Under the pieces are notes generated by a model that searched no databases, was not told the DNA's origin, and worked only from the letters and a program-made list of their open reading frames with translations. A stretch of DNA of 64,000 nt from positions 1 to 64,000 of the forward strand of contig JACKDE010000007.1 of NCBI GenBank assembly GCA_020633675.1. Reading direction: 5' to 3'. This document shows positions 34,609 through 44,152 of the stretch, in pieces; positions within the stretch are counted from its first letter, which is position 1; each line of letters opens with the position of its first letter. Both the position numbers and the translations under genes were made by a program. This DNA comes from Deferribacteres bacterium (GTDB lineage Bacteria > Zhuqueibacterota > Zhuqueibacteria > Zhuqueibacterales > Geothermadaptataceae).

Positions 34609-35295
34609 TTAGCCAGCCTGCGAAGTAATCCACGAACCAATCTTTTCAACTGCTTCAACAGGAACTTCGTGACCACCTGGAAAAAAGAAATGCTCAACTG
34701 GCAGTCCCTGCTTCTTCAACTGTATATATGCTTCTTTAGCCTTTGTTAACGGTACAACTGTGTCCTCGGTACCGTGCACTAAAAAAGTTCTGAATGGCGT
34801 CGCAGTTGGCAATTTTGCATGCACGTCCGGCGGCAGGTCGGCGCCGCAGGCAATAACACCTGCCGTTTGGTGTACTTCTGCAATGGCAAACCGATATGCC
34901 ATTGACACGCCCTGACTAAAGCCCAGGAAGTTTACACGGTCAGGATCAAATGGATGCATGGATTGAATTTTTTCCAGCATTCGTTGCATATAAGCCAAAA
35001 ATTCGGTGATGGAACGGTCGCGTTCGTAGCGTGTCAACCAGGTGTATCCGACGACGGGCGGATTCATTTTGACATAAAATTCGTTTGGCGCCTGCGGTGC
35101 AACAATCAAAATATTTTTTTTACGAAGCGATGCAAAAACCCGTATAAACCGGTCACAGTTCTGCCCATAACCGTGCAACGCAACCAACAGGGCAGGGAGG
35201 TGACCTGGCGATGCTTCCGGCCGTTGCATCGCAAATTCGACGGTGCGCTCGATGACGAGCTTTTCGATGCTATAATGCGGAGCCTGCTGATTCAT
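34609..35295 (-). CDS. Phospholipase/carboxylesterase-family serine hydrolase
   Basis: Cytoplasmic alpha/beta hydrolase of 228 residues without signal peptide. LVALHGYGQNCDRF is the oxyanion HGxG region, GFSQGVSMAYRFA holds the nucleophile Ser, and LVHGTEDTVVPL has the Asp. FFFPGGHEVPVEAVE carries the His. This is the YpfH/AcylPT-like esterase pattern; the substrate is unknown. The ATG is 11 nt after the sbcC stop, and no Shine-Dalgarno site is visible, which fits translational coupling. Confidence 0.88.
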   Translation of the reverse strand: MNQQAPHYSIEKLVIERTVEFAMQRPEASPGHLPALLVALHGYGQNCDRFIRVFASLRKKNILIVAPQAPNEFYVKMNPPVVGYTWLTRYERDRSITEFLAYMQRMLEKIQSMHPFDPDRVNFLGFSQGVSMAYRFAIAEVHQTAGVIACGADLPPDVHAKLPTATPFRTFLVHGTEDTVVPLTKAKEAYIQLKKQGLPVEHFFFPGGHEVPVEAVEKIGSWITSQAG

Positions 35296-35306
35296 TGTTA
35301 CATTTT

Positions 35307-37709
35307 CTATATGAGTGAAGCTTTACTTTCGTGTGGCGAAATCATTTCCACCTGGATAATGACCGGCAAAATTTCCTTGATCGAATCGACATGTGAGATC
35401 AGAAATATTTGCCGGAATTGCGATTGCAGTGATTGCAAAGCCTGCATTATCAGATTCTGTCGATGCGCATCCTGTGAGCCAAAAACTTCATCCAGCACGA
35501 TAAATTGTACGGGGGTTTTGCCGCTTCTTTCCGCGACTACCTGACTGATGGCGACGCGCAGACACAGGTTCGCCAAATCCTGTTCGCCACCTGAAAATCG
35601 CGTGAGCGGAAAGGCCTGGCCCTGATCGACAATCGTAATGATATAATCATCATCCAGCTCAAGCAAGTTATAGCGTCCATTGGTGGTCATTCGCAAAAGT
35701 TCGCTGGCGCGAGCCGCAATCATCGGGCGCAATCTGCCGGCGAGTTCCAGTCGAAAACGTCCAAAATGAAAAGCCAAAGCGTCGTAGTATTGCTTTTCTT
35801 CCTGCAAGAGCGCGACTTTCTTGAGTTGCATTTTCGCTCGTTCCAACTCATCTTGCTGGCCTTTCAATCGGGCTTTGGCGAGCGCTTCGGCCTTTTCAGC
35901 ATCAACCAGGGTTTGACGTACTTGCTGTAAACTGTCTGCGTCATCTTCATAGCGCTTTTTGGCTGTTTGAAAAGCATTCTCATCGAAATGCAGTTTTTCG
36001 AGCTCGCTGTCGCTTTTTTGCAGCTTTAATTGTAGTTCTTGCTTTTGCTCAGTCAACTTTTGCTGCTGCGAGATCAGATCTGATTTGCGTTCAACTTGTG
36101 CTTCGAGTTTGATAATATGCTCATAGATCGTGGTCAGCTTTTCGAACTCAGCATTGAGTTGGATATATGTTTTTTCATCATAGTGCACGTCACCCATCGC
36201 TTCAATTTCTGCTTGAATCTCTTCCGCTTTTTTTAAATAGCGATCGCGGCGAACTTCATAGCCTTGCACTTCTTTGCGTTGTTGCCGCACCAGCGTCACT
36301 TCCTGGGCCCTGGCTTCCCGCTTCTGCTGCAACTCAGATTGTTTGTCCTGATTGAACAATAGCTGATCGCTAATGCTTTGTTTTTGCTTTTCAACTGCAC
36401 GGTATTGTGCCAGAAGTTGCGTTAGTTCTTCCTTCAGTGCAGACAGCACCGCATCGTGATGGTTTCCTAACGGACGCATACAGACCGGGCATGGGCTATC
36501 GGGCCCCATCTGTGCAATTTGATTCTCGCGTTCGCGAAGTTCAGTACCTTTGCTCTTGAGGGCGCCAAGCTCACCGGCAAGTTTGTTCTCATTCTCCTTT
36601 AGCTTTTTCGCTTCTTGCAGCAACGTTTCACGCTGCGCATCAAGACTGTCGAATGCTGTGTCTGGATCTGGAGATTTGGCGATTTGATTCAAAAGGCGCG
36701 CTACAATGATTTGCTCATCATGTGCTTGCTGCTTATTGTAAGTGATATCCTCCAGCATTTTATGACGACTGCTCGCTTTCAAGCGCTCGTTTTCCAATTC
36801 CTGCTTTTTCGATTTGACATCAAAATAGCGGGTCTTGTCCTTTTCCAGAGTAACGAGCTGGCTCTCGCTACTTTCAATTCGCTTCAGGTCTTGCCTGATA
36901 GCTGCGATCTGTTTGTCTGTGCCGTTCACTTCCGACCGCATTTGCGCGATTTCGCTGCGCAAAGACTGGAATCGGTCGCGCTTGCCATTCAGTTCGGCAA
37001 AGTTGCTTTTTGAGTTTTCAAGGGTGGTTTGCGCCTTTTGCATAGCCTCCTGCGCTAACCTGGTCGCTTCCAGTTCGTGCTTGTGCGCCTCGGCAGATTC
37101 GGCCACCTGTTTCTCAAGCGTGTCGGTATCCTTAAGCATGGCCTGCATACCACGCAACTCGTCATCTGCAGCTTTGCGCTTTTCCATAGCCATTTTGCGC
37201 GCTTTATCGATCGCTTCGATGTTGATCAGTCGATTGATCGCCAGTTTGCGTTCTTCGGGCCGCATCTCGCTTAGCGCAGCCAAATCTTTTTGGCGTGCGA
37301 AAACGCTAGCAAAAAAGGAGCGATAGTCCAATCCGATTATTTCTTCAACGCAGGCATTCACGCCGCCTTCCTGCACAGCGAGCGGCTCCTGGCTGCCGTG
37401 CTGGTAAATCGATGCCTCTGCGATGGCGTTTTTGCCGCGTAGTTGCCGATCGATTCGGTATTCTATGCTGCCAACTTCAAAAATCAGGCAGACCTGGCAT
37501 TCTTCCTTGGGGGGGGCGAGAAAAGATCGAATGTCTACTTTCGCACCACGAGCTGCCCGTGTGCCATAAAGTGCCCAGGCAATCGCTTCGATAATGGTTG
37601 ATTTACCTGCGCCGTTGCTGCCGAGAAATCCCTGCAGATTTTCCGGGAATTCAATCGACAACTTGCGAAAGCGTCGATAATTTTTGAGGGTAATTTGCTT
37701 TATAATCAA
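35307..37709 (-). CDS. sbcC: SbcC/Rad50-type SMC-like ATPase
   Basis: ATPase partner of SbcD, processing DNA ends and hairpins. It has 800 residues, shorter than E. coli SbcC (about 1050). The N-terminal Walker A GSNGAGKSTIIEAIAWALYG is at about 30-38. Long coiled coils flank the zinc hook CPVC (about 406-409). The C-terminal ATPase half has SGGEQDLANL (signature) and FIVLDEVFGSQD (Walker B). The start is TTG at 37709, giving MIIKQITLKNYRRF, the normal SbcC beginning; no ATG fits. It lies 54 nt after the sbcD stop. Confidence 0.93.
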   Translation of the reverse strand: MIIKQITLKNYRRFRKLSIEFPENLQGFLGSNGAGKSTIIEAIAWALYGTRAARGAKVDIRSFLAPPKEECQVCLIFEVGSIEYRIDRQLRGKNAIAEASIYQHGSQEPLAVQEGGVNACVEEIIGLDYRSFFASVFARQKDLAALSEMRPEERKLAINRLINIEAIDKARKMAMEKRKAADDELRGMQAMLKDTDTLEKQVAESAEAHKHELEATRLAQEAMQKAQTTLENSKSNFAELNGKRDRFQSLRSEIAQMRSEVNGTDKQIAAIRQDLKRIESSESQLVTLEKDKTRYFDVKSKKQELENERLKASSRHKMLEDITYNKQQAHDEQIIVARLLNQIAKSPDPDTAFDSLDAQRETLLQEAKKLKENENKLAGELGALKSKGTELRERENQIAQMGPDSPCPVCMRPLGNHHDAVLSALKEELTQLLAQYRAVEKQKQSISDQLLFNQDKQSELQQKREARAQEVTLVRQQRKEVQGYEVRRDRYLKKAEEIQAEIEAMGDVHYDEKTYIQLNAEFEKLTTIYEHIIKLEAQVERKSDLISQQQKLTEQKQELQLKLQKSDSELEKLHFDENAFQTAKKRYEDDADSLQQVRQTLVDAEKAEALAKARLKGQQDELERAKMQLKKVALLQEEKQYYDALAFHFGRFRLELAGRLRPMIAARASELLRMTTNGRYNLLELDDDYIITIVDQGQAFPLTRFSGGEQDLANLCLRVAISQVVAERSGKTPVQFIVLDEVFGSQDAHRQNLIMQALQSLQSQFRQIFLISHVDSIKEILPVIIQVEMISPHESKASLI

Positions 37710-37763
37710 GTTTCTGAAGTCGTATTAGTTCGTAATCAGTGGCTATGCCCGAATGTTGATTTT

Positions 37764-38903
37764 TCACTCCAGCGGTTCGTTTTGCTCAGCCAGATCAAGT
37801 AGACTCAATCCCATGCTGCGAAATTTTTCTCTATCAAGGGTAAAGTCTTTTTGCATTTCCAGATAGCGCTCAAACTCTGTCGGAAGTGAGCCGATGCTTG
37901 CAGTCGTCCGGTGCAAATCATTTTCTTCGTTTGGATGAAATATTTTTTCAATATGCAGAGCCTGCGGAAAAATGGCATCAATTCGCTGCAGATCGAGCAA
38001 TAAAAGTGTATCGCGAGCCAATCCCTTCAACTCCAGCCGCAACATACAACCTTCCGACACGGCATCTTGCTTTTTTTCCAGCATTTCATAAATGGACTCG
38101 CAGGTCAGTTGCGCACAATCGAGCGGGCCAATCGACAGCATTGGGCGCGATTGAATTTCAACATATTCGTGCGTCTTTTGAGCGAGGTCGACTAAAATCA
38201 GACCGGATGAGTAGCCAACCTCATTAAAGCTGGTGCGTTCGGTAGAACCGCTGTAATAGGCATTTTCAGCGACCCGCAAATACTTATGATAGTGGCCTAA
38301 CGCAATATAATCAAAAGCGATGTTGAGTTTCTTTGCCGGATTTTCGATGTATTGCTCATTAAATTCGCCCACGCTACCGATCAGATCGCCATCTGATTCC
38401 CTCCAGGCACCATGTGTTACGAACAGCTGGTATTTCGCATCAGCATCTCTTTCTACGGCTTGATAGGCGGCCGATAGCTCATCGCTAAGCGAACAGTGCG
38501 GCACACAATGCAATGCGCATTCGCCAACACGGAAACGCTCGTACTTGCTCTGATAGGCGGCATGCACTTTTGGAAACAGGGCAATCGATTCAAAAATGCT
38601 GCCAGTTTGTCGAATACGAGGGGTCGAATGATTGCCCGCGACGACGACAAAAGGTATATCTGCATCATTTAGTCTTTGAATGCCCTCCAGCCCAACTCGT
38701 ATAGCGCGATTATTGGGTCTGGGAGTTTGAAACAAATCACCGGCATGGACAACAAAATCCGGCTTGAGTTCCAGGATTTTATCGATTGCCTGCCACCATG
38801 CCCGATAAAAATCGCTTTCGCGTTGATTGATGCCGGTTGTTGCGTCGATCTTGTTGAGGTCGCTGAAGCCGAGATGTGTGTCGCTAAAATGCACAAATCG
38901 CAT
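37764..38903 (-). CDS. sbcD: SbcD/Mre11-type exonuclease
   Basis: Manganese-dependent 3'-5' exonuclease and endonuclease, 379 residues. Phosphoesterase motifs: FSDTHLGF (Asp8, His10), HAGDLFQ (Asp56), VVVAGNHSTPR (Asn91, His92), VTHGAW and GHYHKY at the C-terminal side of the catalytic domain. The remaining part (about 250-379) is the capping and SbcC-binding region. The ATG begins a five-gene minus-strand run. A 373-nt gap separates it from the divergent plus-strand gene. Confidence 0.94.
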   Translation of the reverse strand: MRFVHFSDTHLGFSDLNKIDATTGINQRESDFYRAWWQAIDKILELKPDFVVHAGDLFQTPRPNNRAIRVGLEGIQRLNDADIPFVVVAGNHSTPRIRQTGSIFESIALFPKVHAAYQSKYERFRVGECALHCVPHCSLSDELSAAYQAVERDADAKYQLFVTHGAWRESDGDLIGSVGEFNEQYIENPAKKLNIAFDYIALGHYHKYLRVAENAYYSGSTERTSFNEVGYSSGLILVDLAQKTHEYVEIQSRPMLSIGPLDCAQLTCESIYEMLEKKQDAVSEGCMLRLELKGLARDTLLLLDLQRIDAIFPQALHIEKIFHPNEENDLHRTTASIGSLPTEFERYLEMQKDFTLDREKFRSMGLSLLDLAEQNEPLE

Positions 38904-39276
38904 AGTGTGCTCTGCCTGATGTAACTATTACAGAAATAGAGAGTATAAAGAGTGGTTGTGTGGCCTATTGAAATGGCTTGAATTCGTCGATCGCAAATGC
39001 GGCTTTTGAAGAATAAGTTTGCCAAATTTTCGATCCGAATCCGTTTTCAAACGTTTAAATATTGGATTGCATAATACAAAAAGCGCATATCAAATACAAG
39101 CAAGCTCTGCCACGGGAACAAGAAATATATTTGAGTTGAATTCGATGATATAGTAGCGTACCCCGTGCCTGCCTTGCTTTTGGAAGCCTAACAGTATCCT
39201 AACGATGCCTTGCTTGTTTCACTGAAGTCAACAACCAATGATTGCTGGATCGCCATGAAAGAAAGGAGGCATTTTG
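38904..39276. other. Divergent intergenic region between sbcD and an unknown gene
   Basis: Should contain outward promoters for sbcD and the 39277 gene. AT-rich stretches lie near 39050-39160, but I see no convincing -35/-10 pair, hairpin or repeat. The only clear signal is the AGGAGG ribosome site just before 39277. Confidence 0.4.
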
Positions 39277-39633
39277 ATGAAGGGCGTAAGAGTTGTTGAA
39301 AGCAAAGATCAGGCCTACGACACGATAGCGCAGGTTCTGCACACTCAGCGCAAGAAGGTTGCGGCTCTGGCTATGCGACGAAAACATCCTTTGCCGTTAT
39401 CCATGTTGATTGATTCTTCTCATGAGAATGCATTGCAGCAAAATTTTGAGGAGGTCCTGTCGCAGTGGATTTCAGAGGAGCGCCAAATTTATGGAGCTGT
39501 CGCAACTGAATATCTGGATCTGGAAAGAGCCGAGAGCGAATTGACTGAACGCATTGCGAAAAACACCTATCATCAGGATTGGACGATTGAGCGCTGCCTG
39601 GACAGCTACCCACCCGGCCATTTTCTTGGCTAA
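39277..39633 (+). CDS. Small hydrophilic protein of unknown function
   Basis: A 118-residue soluble protein, rich in charged and helical segments, that I do not recognise. VESKDQAYDTIAQVLHTQRKKVAALAMRRKH is a basic helical start; the remainder (EEVLSQWISEERQIYGAVATEYLDLERAESEL...) is acidic helical. No signal peptide or cysteine pattern. The ATG at 39277 has AAAGGAGG 9 nt upstream, one of the strongest ribosome sites here, and a terminator-like hairpin follows. It is thus a genuine monocistronic gene. Confidence 0.7.
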   Translation: MKGVRVVESKDQAYDTIAQVLHTQRKKVAALAMRRKHPLPLSMLIDSSHENALQQNFEEVLSQWISEERQIYGAVATEYLDLERAESELTERIAKNTYHQDWTIERCLDSYPPGHFLG

Positions 39634-39642
39634 CGAACATTG

Positions 39643-39691
39643 AGCATGCAGGAGAGCTGAGCAAGCGCTGAACTTTCCTGTATGCTCTGTT
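39643..39691 (+). terminator. Terminator-like hairpin after the 39277 gene
   Basis: AGCATGCAGGAGAG (39643-39656) pairs with CTTTCCTGTATGCT (39673-39686) with two G-U wobbles, a 14-bp stem. CTGTTTTG follows, giving a short T-run. Confidence 0.7.
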
Positions 39692-39868
39692 TTGCCTGCC
39701 TCTTCCTTTACATTTTTCCATTCTTTTCCTATCTTTCACACTTTCAATTTTTGCACATAATAAAAAGCTACCTTTGAATACATCTCCGGAAACTTTGCTT
39801 TGAATTGTGATGCTAAACTCTTTTATTGAGAAATCTAACAACAATTGAACTTTATATTCTGAAGGTCC

Positions 39869-40591
39869 ATGGAAAAAGTACTGCAAGTCGATAAATTGAC
39901 CAAAACTTACAAAAGTGGCTCAAAAACACTGACTGTGCTAAGCGATGTTTCTTTTCAACTGGATGCAGGCTCGATCCTGGCAATCGTCGGGCCATCTGGC
40001 AGCGGCAAAACCACGCTTTTAGGGCTGTGCGCTGGCCTTGACCGTCCCAGCTCGGGATCGGTCACTCTGAACGGTATGCGGCTGGAGAGCTTAACTGAAG
40101 ACCAGCGTGCAGCCGTACGCAACCAATACGTTGGCTTTGTTTTTCAAAACTTTCAACTCATTCCAACACTGACCGCGCTCGAAAATGTGATGATTCCAGC
40201 GGAATTGCTCAATAATGGCCATGTCAGGGATGATGCGGTTGAGCTTTTGCAAAGAGTTGGACTCGGTGATCGGCTGAGCCATTACCCCGTGCAGCTCTCT
40301 GGTGGTGAGCAGCAGCGTGTCGCGCTGGCGCGGGCGTTTATCAATAAACCTAAAATTCTGTTTGCAGATGAGCCAACCGGAAACCTCGATGCGGAAACCA
40401 GTGAAAAAATCGAGCAATTGCTTTTCGAACTGAATGCGCAGAACGGTACAACCCTGGTTTTGGTGACGCATAATCATGACCTGGCAGCAAAGACCAATCG
40501 AATTATTCGAATTAGCGGTGGCAAGGTGATTTCAGATAAACCGGTTGGCAGCGAACAGGTTAATGCAGATGCCTTGCCTTCCAACCTTTGA
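39869..40591 (+). CDS. ABC transporter ATPase (LolD/MacB/YbbA family)
   Basis: Cytoplasmic ATPase of 240 residues. Walker A GPSGSGKTT is at 41-49, signature LSGGEQQRVALARAF at about 143-157 and Walker B ILFADEPTGNLD at about 164-175. The FQNFQLIPTLTALENVMIP segment is typical of MacB/LolD-type ATPases, which pair with FtsX-fold permeases. The neighbour 60 nt downstream is such a permease. GAAGG precedes the ATG. Confidence 0.93.
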   Translation: MEKVLQVDKLTKTYKSGSKTLTVLSDVSFQLDAGSILAIVGPSGSGKTTLLGLCAGLDRPSSGSVTLNGMRLESLTEDQRAAVRNQYVGFVFQNFQLIPTLTALENVMIPAELLNNGHVRDDAVELLQRVGLGDRLSHYPVQLSGGEQQRVALARAFINKPKILFADEPTGNLDAETSEKIEQLLFELNAQNGTTLVLVTHNHDLAAKTNRIIRISGGKVISDKPVGSEQVNADALPSNL

Positions 40592-40650
40592 AGAAGACGA
40601 AATTTAAAAAATGCAAACGCTGAAAATTTGAAAATGATAACCTAATCACG

Positions 40651-43200
40651 ATGATGAAAAAGAATCCCTATTTTTCGGGCTGGGTTTGGAAAATGGCCGT
40701 CCGCGACAGCCGCAGCCATCGACGCAAGTTGCTGCTTTTTATGTCATCCATTATCCTGGGTACTGCAGCGCTGGTGGCAATCAGCTCCCTCGGTGACAAT
40801 CTTGAGCGCGCGATTGAAGAACAATCCAAAACACTGCTGGCTGCTGATTTGATGATTCGTGGACAGCAGCCATTTACAGCCGAAATCGAAGCTCTGTTCG
40901 ACTCGATTGGCGGAGATCAATCGCAGCAAATCAATTTTAGTTCAATGATTCTGGTTCCGAAAACGCAGGCTACTCGCCTAGTTGCTGTGCGCGCCTTGCA
41001 GGGGAGTTTCCCTTATTATGGCTCATTTGTCACGGAGCCTGAGAATGCGCGTGAGACGTTTCGTACAAAACAGAGTGCGCTGGTCGATGACGGCTTGATG
41101 ATCCAATTCGGCATCGAAGTCGGTGATTCCATCAAGTTGGGGAACTTGCATTTCAGAGTAGAAGGCAGGTTGAAAAAGATTCCTGGCGAGGCGGTTGCAG
41201 CAGCCATGATCGGCCCACGTGTGTATATCCCTATGGCCTATCTGGAAGATACCGGCTTGATTCAGCGGGGTAGCTTGGCAAGTTATCGACGCTATTTTCA
41301 GCTTTCTGAAAACACGGATGTTGACAAGCTGGTGGAACAAATTAAGCCACAGCTCGAGCGAGAACGACTACGCTGGCGCACTGTTGCTTCTGTGCGTGAG
41401 AATGTTGGCGAAGCGATGGCCAACTTGTATCGCTTTTTGAACCTGGTCGGCTTTATTGCATTGTTGCTTGGCTGTATCGGCGTGGCGAGCGCCATCCATG
41501 TTTACATAAAACAGAAGCTCAGTACGATTGCATTCTTGCATTGCGTCGGTGCGCAAACGCGACAAACTTTTGCGATTTACTTGATCCAGGCGACTGCCAT
41601 GGGACTATTTGGTGCAGTTATCGGCACTGCTCTTGGCGTTAGTTTGCAGAGTCTGTTGCCGTCCGTTTTAGGTGATTTTTTGCCGCTTGATCTCGAGTTG
41701 ACAATTTCTGGCACGGCAATTTTGCGCGGCTTGTTTTTGGGGCTGAGTTTAGCGGTGTTGTTTGCACTACTGCCGCTGCTTAACGTTCGAGAAGTCTCTC
41801 CACTCATGGTTTTGCGTGCTTCGTTCGAGCATGCAAAAACAAGCTTTTGGCAGCCGCAGCGAGTCATACTGATCCTCGTTATGGCGCTTGCTGTAACGCT
41901 TTTTGCGATCAGCCAAACCAAAAGTGTTGGCCAGGCACTGGGATTTGTAGGAGGCGTTGGTGTTGTCTTTTTATTGCTGACTTTGATTGCCAAAGCGTTC
42001 ATGCTTGTGATCAAAAAATTCATGCCAGCCAGGAGCAGCTATTTGATCCGCCAAAGCATGGCCAATTTGCATCGGCCAAATAATCAGACTATTACGATGA
42101 TGGTTGCGCTTGGGCTGGGGACTTTTTTGATCACAACACTTTTTCTTATGCAGCGCGTTTTGCTTAATGAAGTTTCCTTAAGTAGCACTGGCAAACAACC
42201 AAATTTGGTTTTTTTTGATATTCAAACTGATCAAGTCGAAGGCGTTCAAGAAATTGCCCGGTCGCACGAGAAGCAGATTTTGCAAAATGTTCCAATCGTG
42301 ACCATGCGATTGGCAAGCATTAATGGGATTGCGGTTGAAGATATCCTTGCGGATACGGCTCACACCATTCCGCGTTGGGCATTGCGCAGAGAATATCGCT
42401 CGACGTATCGTGATAGTTTGACGAATACTGAAACGTTGCTTGCCGGACGTTTTGTCGGGAAACTGAAAAGCCCAAATGACTCGATTTGGGTATCTCTGGA
42501 AAAAGACATTGCAGAAGATTTGAATGTTGAAGTCGGCCATGCCCTTGTTTTTGATGTGCAGGGTGTGCCGATGACAACATATATTGGCAGTTTGCGCGAA
42601 GTAGATTGGCGTCGGGTGCAACCGAATTTTTTTGTCGTGTTTCCAACAGGTGTGCTGGAAGATGCGCCACAATTTCATGTCATCGTGATGCGTGCTGAAT
42701 CAAATGAAGAATCAGCGATGTTGCAGCGGGAGGTCGTTCAAAAATATGCAAATATCTCTGCAATTGATCTTTCTCTCATTCTCGACACAGTTGATACAAT
42801 ACTGGAAAAAATATCCTTTGTCATTCGCTTTATGGCGCTTTTTAGCATTTTCACCGGTTTGACAGTCTTGGTCGGTGCTGTGATTTCGAGTCGCTACCAG
42901 CGCATGCAGGAAAGCGTGCTGCTGCGCACGATCGGTGCCAGTCAGCGGCAGATACGCGTAATTCTGATTCTCGAATACGCTTTTCTGGGCAGCCTGGCTT
43001 CCCTAACCGGGTTGATGTTATCCATTGCAGGCAGTTGGGCACTGTCGATTTTTGTGTTCGATTCAGCTTACTTCCCGCCGGATGCATCGATCTTGACTAT
43101 TGTTGTGGTCGTGAGCGCGATAACGGTATTGCTTGGTATATTAAATAGCAGAGGCATCACCAATCGTCCGCCGCTTGAAATCTTGCGAAGCGAAGTATGA
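40651..43200 (+). CDS. ABC transporter permease (FtsX/MacB fold, YbbP-like)
   Basis: A large 849-residue permease with two FtsX-like domains. TM1 (about 30-50) precedes a large periplasmic region; three TMs follow around 250-390 with the sequence GFIALLLGCIGVASAIHVYIKQKLSTIAFL. A second repeat begins near 400 and ends with GAVISSRYQRMQESVLLRTIGASQRQIRVILILEYAFLGS and two final TMs. No peptidase or substrate domain is visible. With the upstream ATPase it should be a type VII ABC system that moves or strips lipids or lipoproteins, or releases material from the membrane. The substrate is unknown. Confidence 0.88.
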   Translation: MMKKNPYFSGWVWKMAVRDSRSHRRKLLLFMSSIILGTAALVAISSLGDNLERAIEEQSKTLLAADLMIRGQQPFTAEIEALFDSIGGDQSQQINFSSMILVPKTQATRLVAVRALQGSFPYYGSFVTEPENARETFRTKQSALVDDGLMIQFGIEVGDSIKLGNLHFRVEGRLKKIPGEAVAAAMIGPRVYIPMAYLEDTGLIQRGSLASYRRYFQLSENTDVDKLVEQIKPQLERERLRWRTVASVRENVGEAMANLYRFLNLVGFIALLLGCIGVASAIHVYIKQKLSTIAFLHCVGAQTRQTFAIYLIQATAMGLFGAVIGTALGVSLQSLLPSVLGDFLPLDLELTISGTAILRGLFLGLSLAVLFALLPLLNVREVSPLMVLRASFEHAKTSFWQPQRVILILVMALAVTLFAISQTKSVGQALGFVGGVGVVFLLLTLIAKAFMLVIKKFMPARSSYLIRQSMANLHRPNNQTITMMVALGLGTFLITTLFLMQRVLLNEVSLSSTGKQPNLVFFDIQTDQVEGVQEIARSHEKQILQNVPIVTMRLASINGIAVEDILADTAHTIPRWALRREYRSTYRDSLTNTETLLAGRFVGKLKSPNDSIWVSLEKDIAEDLNVEVGHALVFDVQGVPMTTYIGSLREVDWRRVQPNFFVVFPTGVLEDAPQFHVIVMRAESNEESAMLQREVVQKYANISAIDLSLILDTVDTILEKISFVIRFMALFSIFTGLTVLVGAVISSRYQRMQESVLLRTIGASQRQIRVILILEYAFLGSLASLTGLMLSIAGSWALSIFVFDSAYFPPDASILTIVVVVSAITVLLGILNSRGITNRPPLEILRSEV

Positions 43201-43364
43201 TCATTTGGGAGATGGATTGGGGATAAAATTTGACGGTATTTGCTCAAAATCGCTTTGTTAACAAAAAATGATTTGCACATTTCATTTATTTGTTGCATTT
43301 TTAAAACACTTTGTATGTGCTTATTTGAATAGGCTCAGGACATTCAGCAAACGGAGGTGCAACC

Positions 43365-43775
43365 ATGAGTCTTGTTGGCATCAATGCACTACTGAACTTC
43401 CTTAGCGCAAATATATTAGTGCTGGGGTACCTTTATCTAAGACACATACGTAAAAACAGCGAGCAGTGGTGTATTCATCTTTCTTTTCTTGCCTTTGTTC
43501 TCTTCTGGGTTTCTTTGGTCATTTGCATTAAGGAAGTCCAGATTCTGCCATCCGCTTATATGAACATCCCATACGCACTTTTTTCTGCGATTTTAACGAT
43601 CCATGTTTTGTTTGCCTTGCTGTTGCCAATATTGGTCGTGGTTTCTATATGGGCAATTGTAACAGGCAGATTAAAAAGATTTCGCAAAAAAATGATCGTG
43701 TATTGGCTTTTTCCTGTGTGGATGACAGCAACCTTGACTGGTATTTTTCTATATTCATTAGCCAGCGCAAGTTAG
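43365..43775 (+). CDS. DUF420 membrane protein (YozB-like)
   Basis: A 136-residue four-helix membrane protein. It has the DUF420 features NALLNFLSANILVLGYLYLR, a long second helix with SLVICIK, ILTIHVLFALLLPILVVVSIW and KMIVYWLFPVWMTATLTGIFLY. The family is found near cytochrome oxidase genes elsewhere, but none lies here. ACGGAGGT lies 6 nt before the ATG. Confidence 0.82.
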   Translation: MSLVGINALLNFLSANILVLGYLYLRHIRKNSEQWCIHLSFLAFVLFWVSLVICIKEVQILPSAYMNIPYALFSAILTIHVLFALLLPILVVVSIWAIVTGRLKRFRKKMIVYWLFPVWMTATLTGIFLYSLASAS

Positions 43776-43782
43776 TCCAGTG

Positions 43783-43989
43783 TCAAGACCGCGCCTGCTT
43801 TTGCATTTGCTGCAGATGTAACCACAATATAGCCTGCCATTCTGTCTGCTCTGCTTCGCGAGGAAGGTGGTGGTGTGATGCGTGAATTCGTTCATATGAA
43901 CACGTTTTGCAACACTCTCTTTTCTCGCCTGTCTGCCGGGCCCTAATCTGCTCTCTAATAGCAGCAAGCTCTCCCTGCAAAATGTACAT
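43783..43989 (-). CDS. Possible small Cys/His-containing protein
   Basis: The 68-residue translation begins MYILQGELAAIREQIRARQ and contains CCKTCSYERIHASHHH and an amphipathic C-terminus WQAILWLHLQQMQKQ. The composition looks protein-like and could bind a metal, but the ATG has no Shine-Dalgarno site and lies only 4 nt from the ispH -35 box. I have no family match; another overlapping frame at 43758-43967 is as long, so chance is a real possibility. Confidence 0.25.
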   Translation of the reverse strand: MYILQGELAAIREQIRARQTGEKRECCKTCSYERIHASHHHLPREAEQTEWQAILWLHLQQMQKQARS

Positions 43990-43992
43990 TCG

Positions 43993-44021
43993 TTGACAGT
44001 TTAGAATATTTTTTATATATT
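43993..44021 (+). promoter_or_regulatory. Strong sigma-70 promoter of ispH
   Basis: Perfect TTGACA (43993-43998), a 17-nt spacer, and TATATT (44016-44021). It should start transcription near 44028, leaving a leader of about 125 nt. Confidence 0.65.
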
Positions 44022-44152
44022 TTACGACTTTTTCGAAATAATTTCAGGTTGTCAGTATATATGTATTAAGCTTGATTTGTCATCGTGTTTGGGAAATTGA
44101 TTTTGTAACAGATCGACAAAAAATAAATATTGAAAAGAACGAAAGGCATCTT

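Larger units (their letters stand above)
43776..44152. promoter_or_regulatory. Upstream region of ispH, with a small minus-strand frame
   Basis: Holds the ispH promoter (43993-44021) and, on the minus strand at 43783-43989, a 68-codon frame with a Cys/His-rich, helical product. The 44022-44152 leader (about 125 nt) is AT-rich; no riboswitch pattern is visible. Confidence 0.45.
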
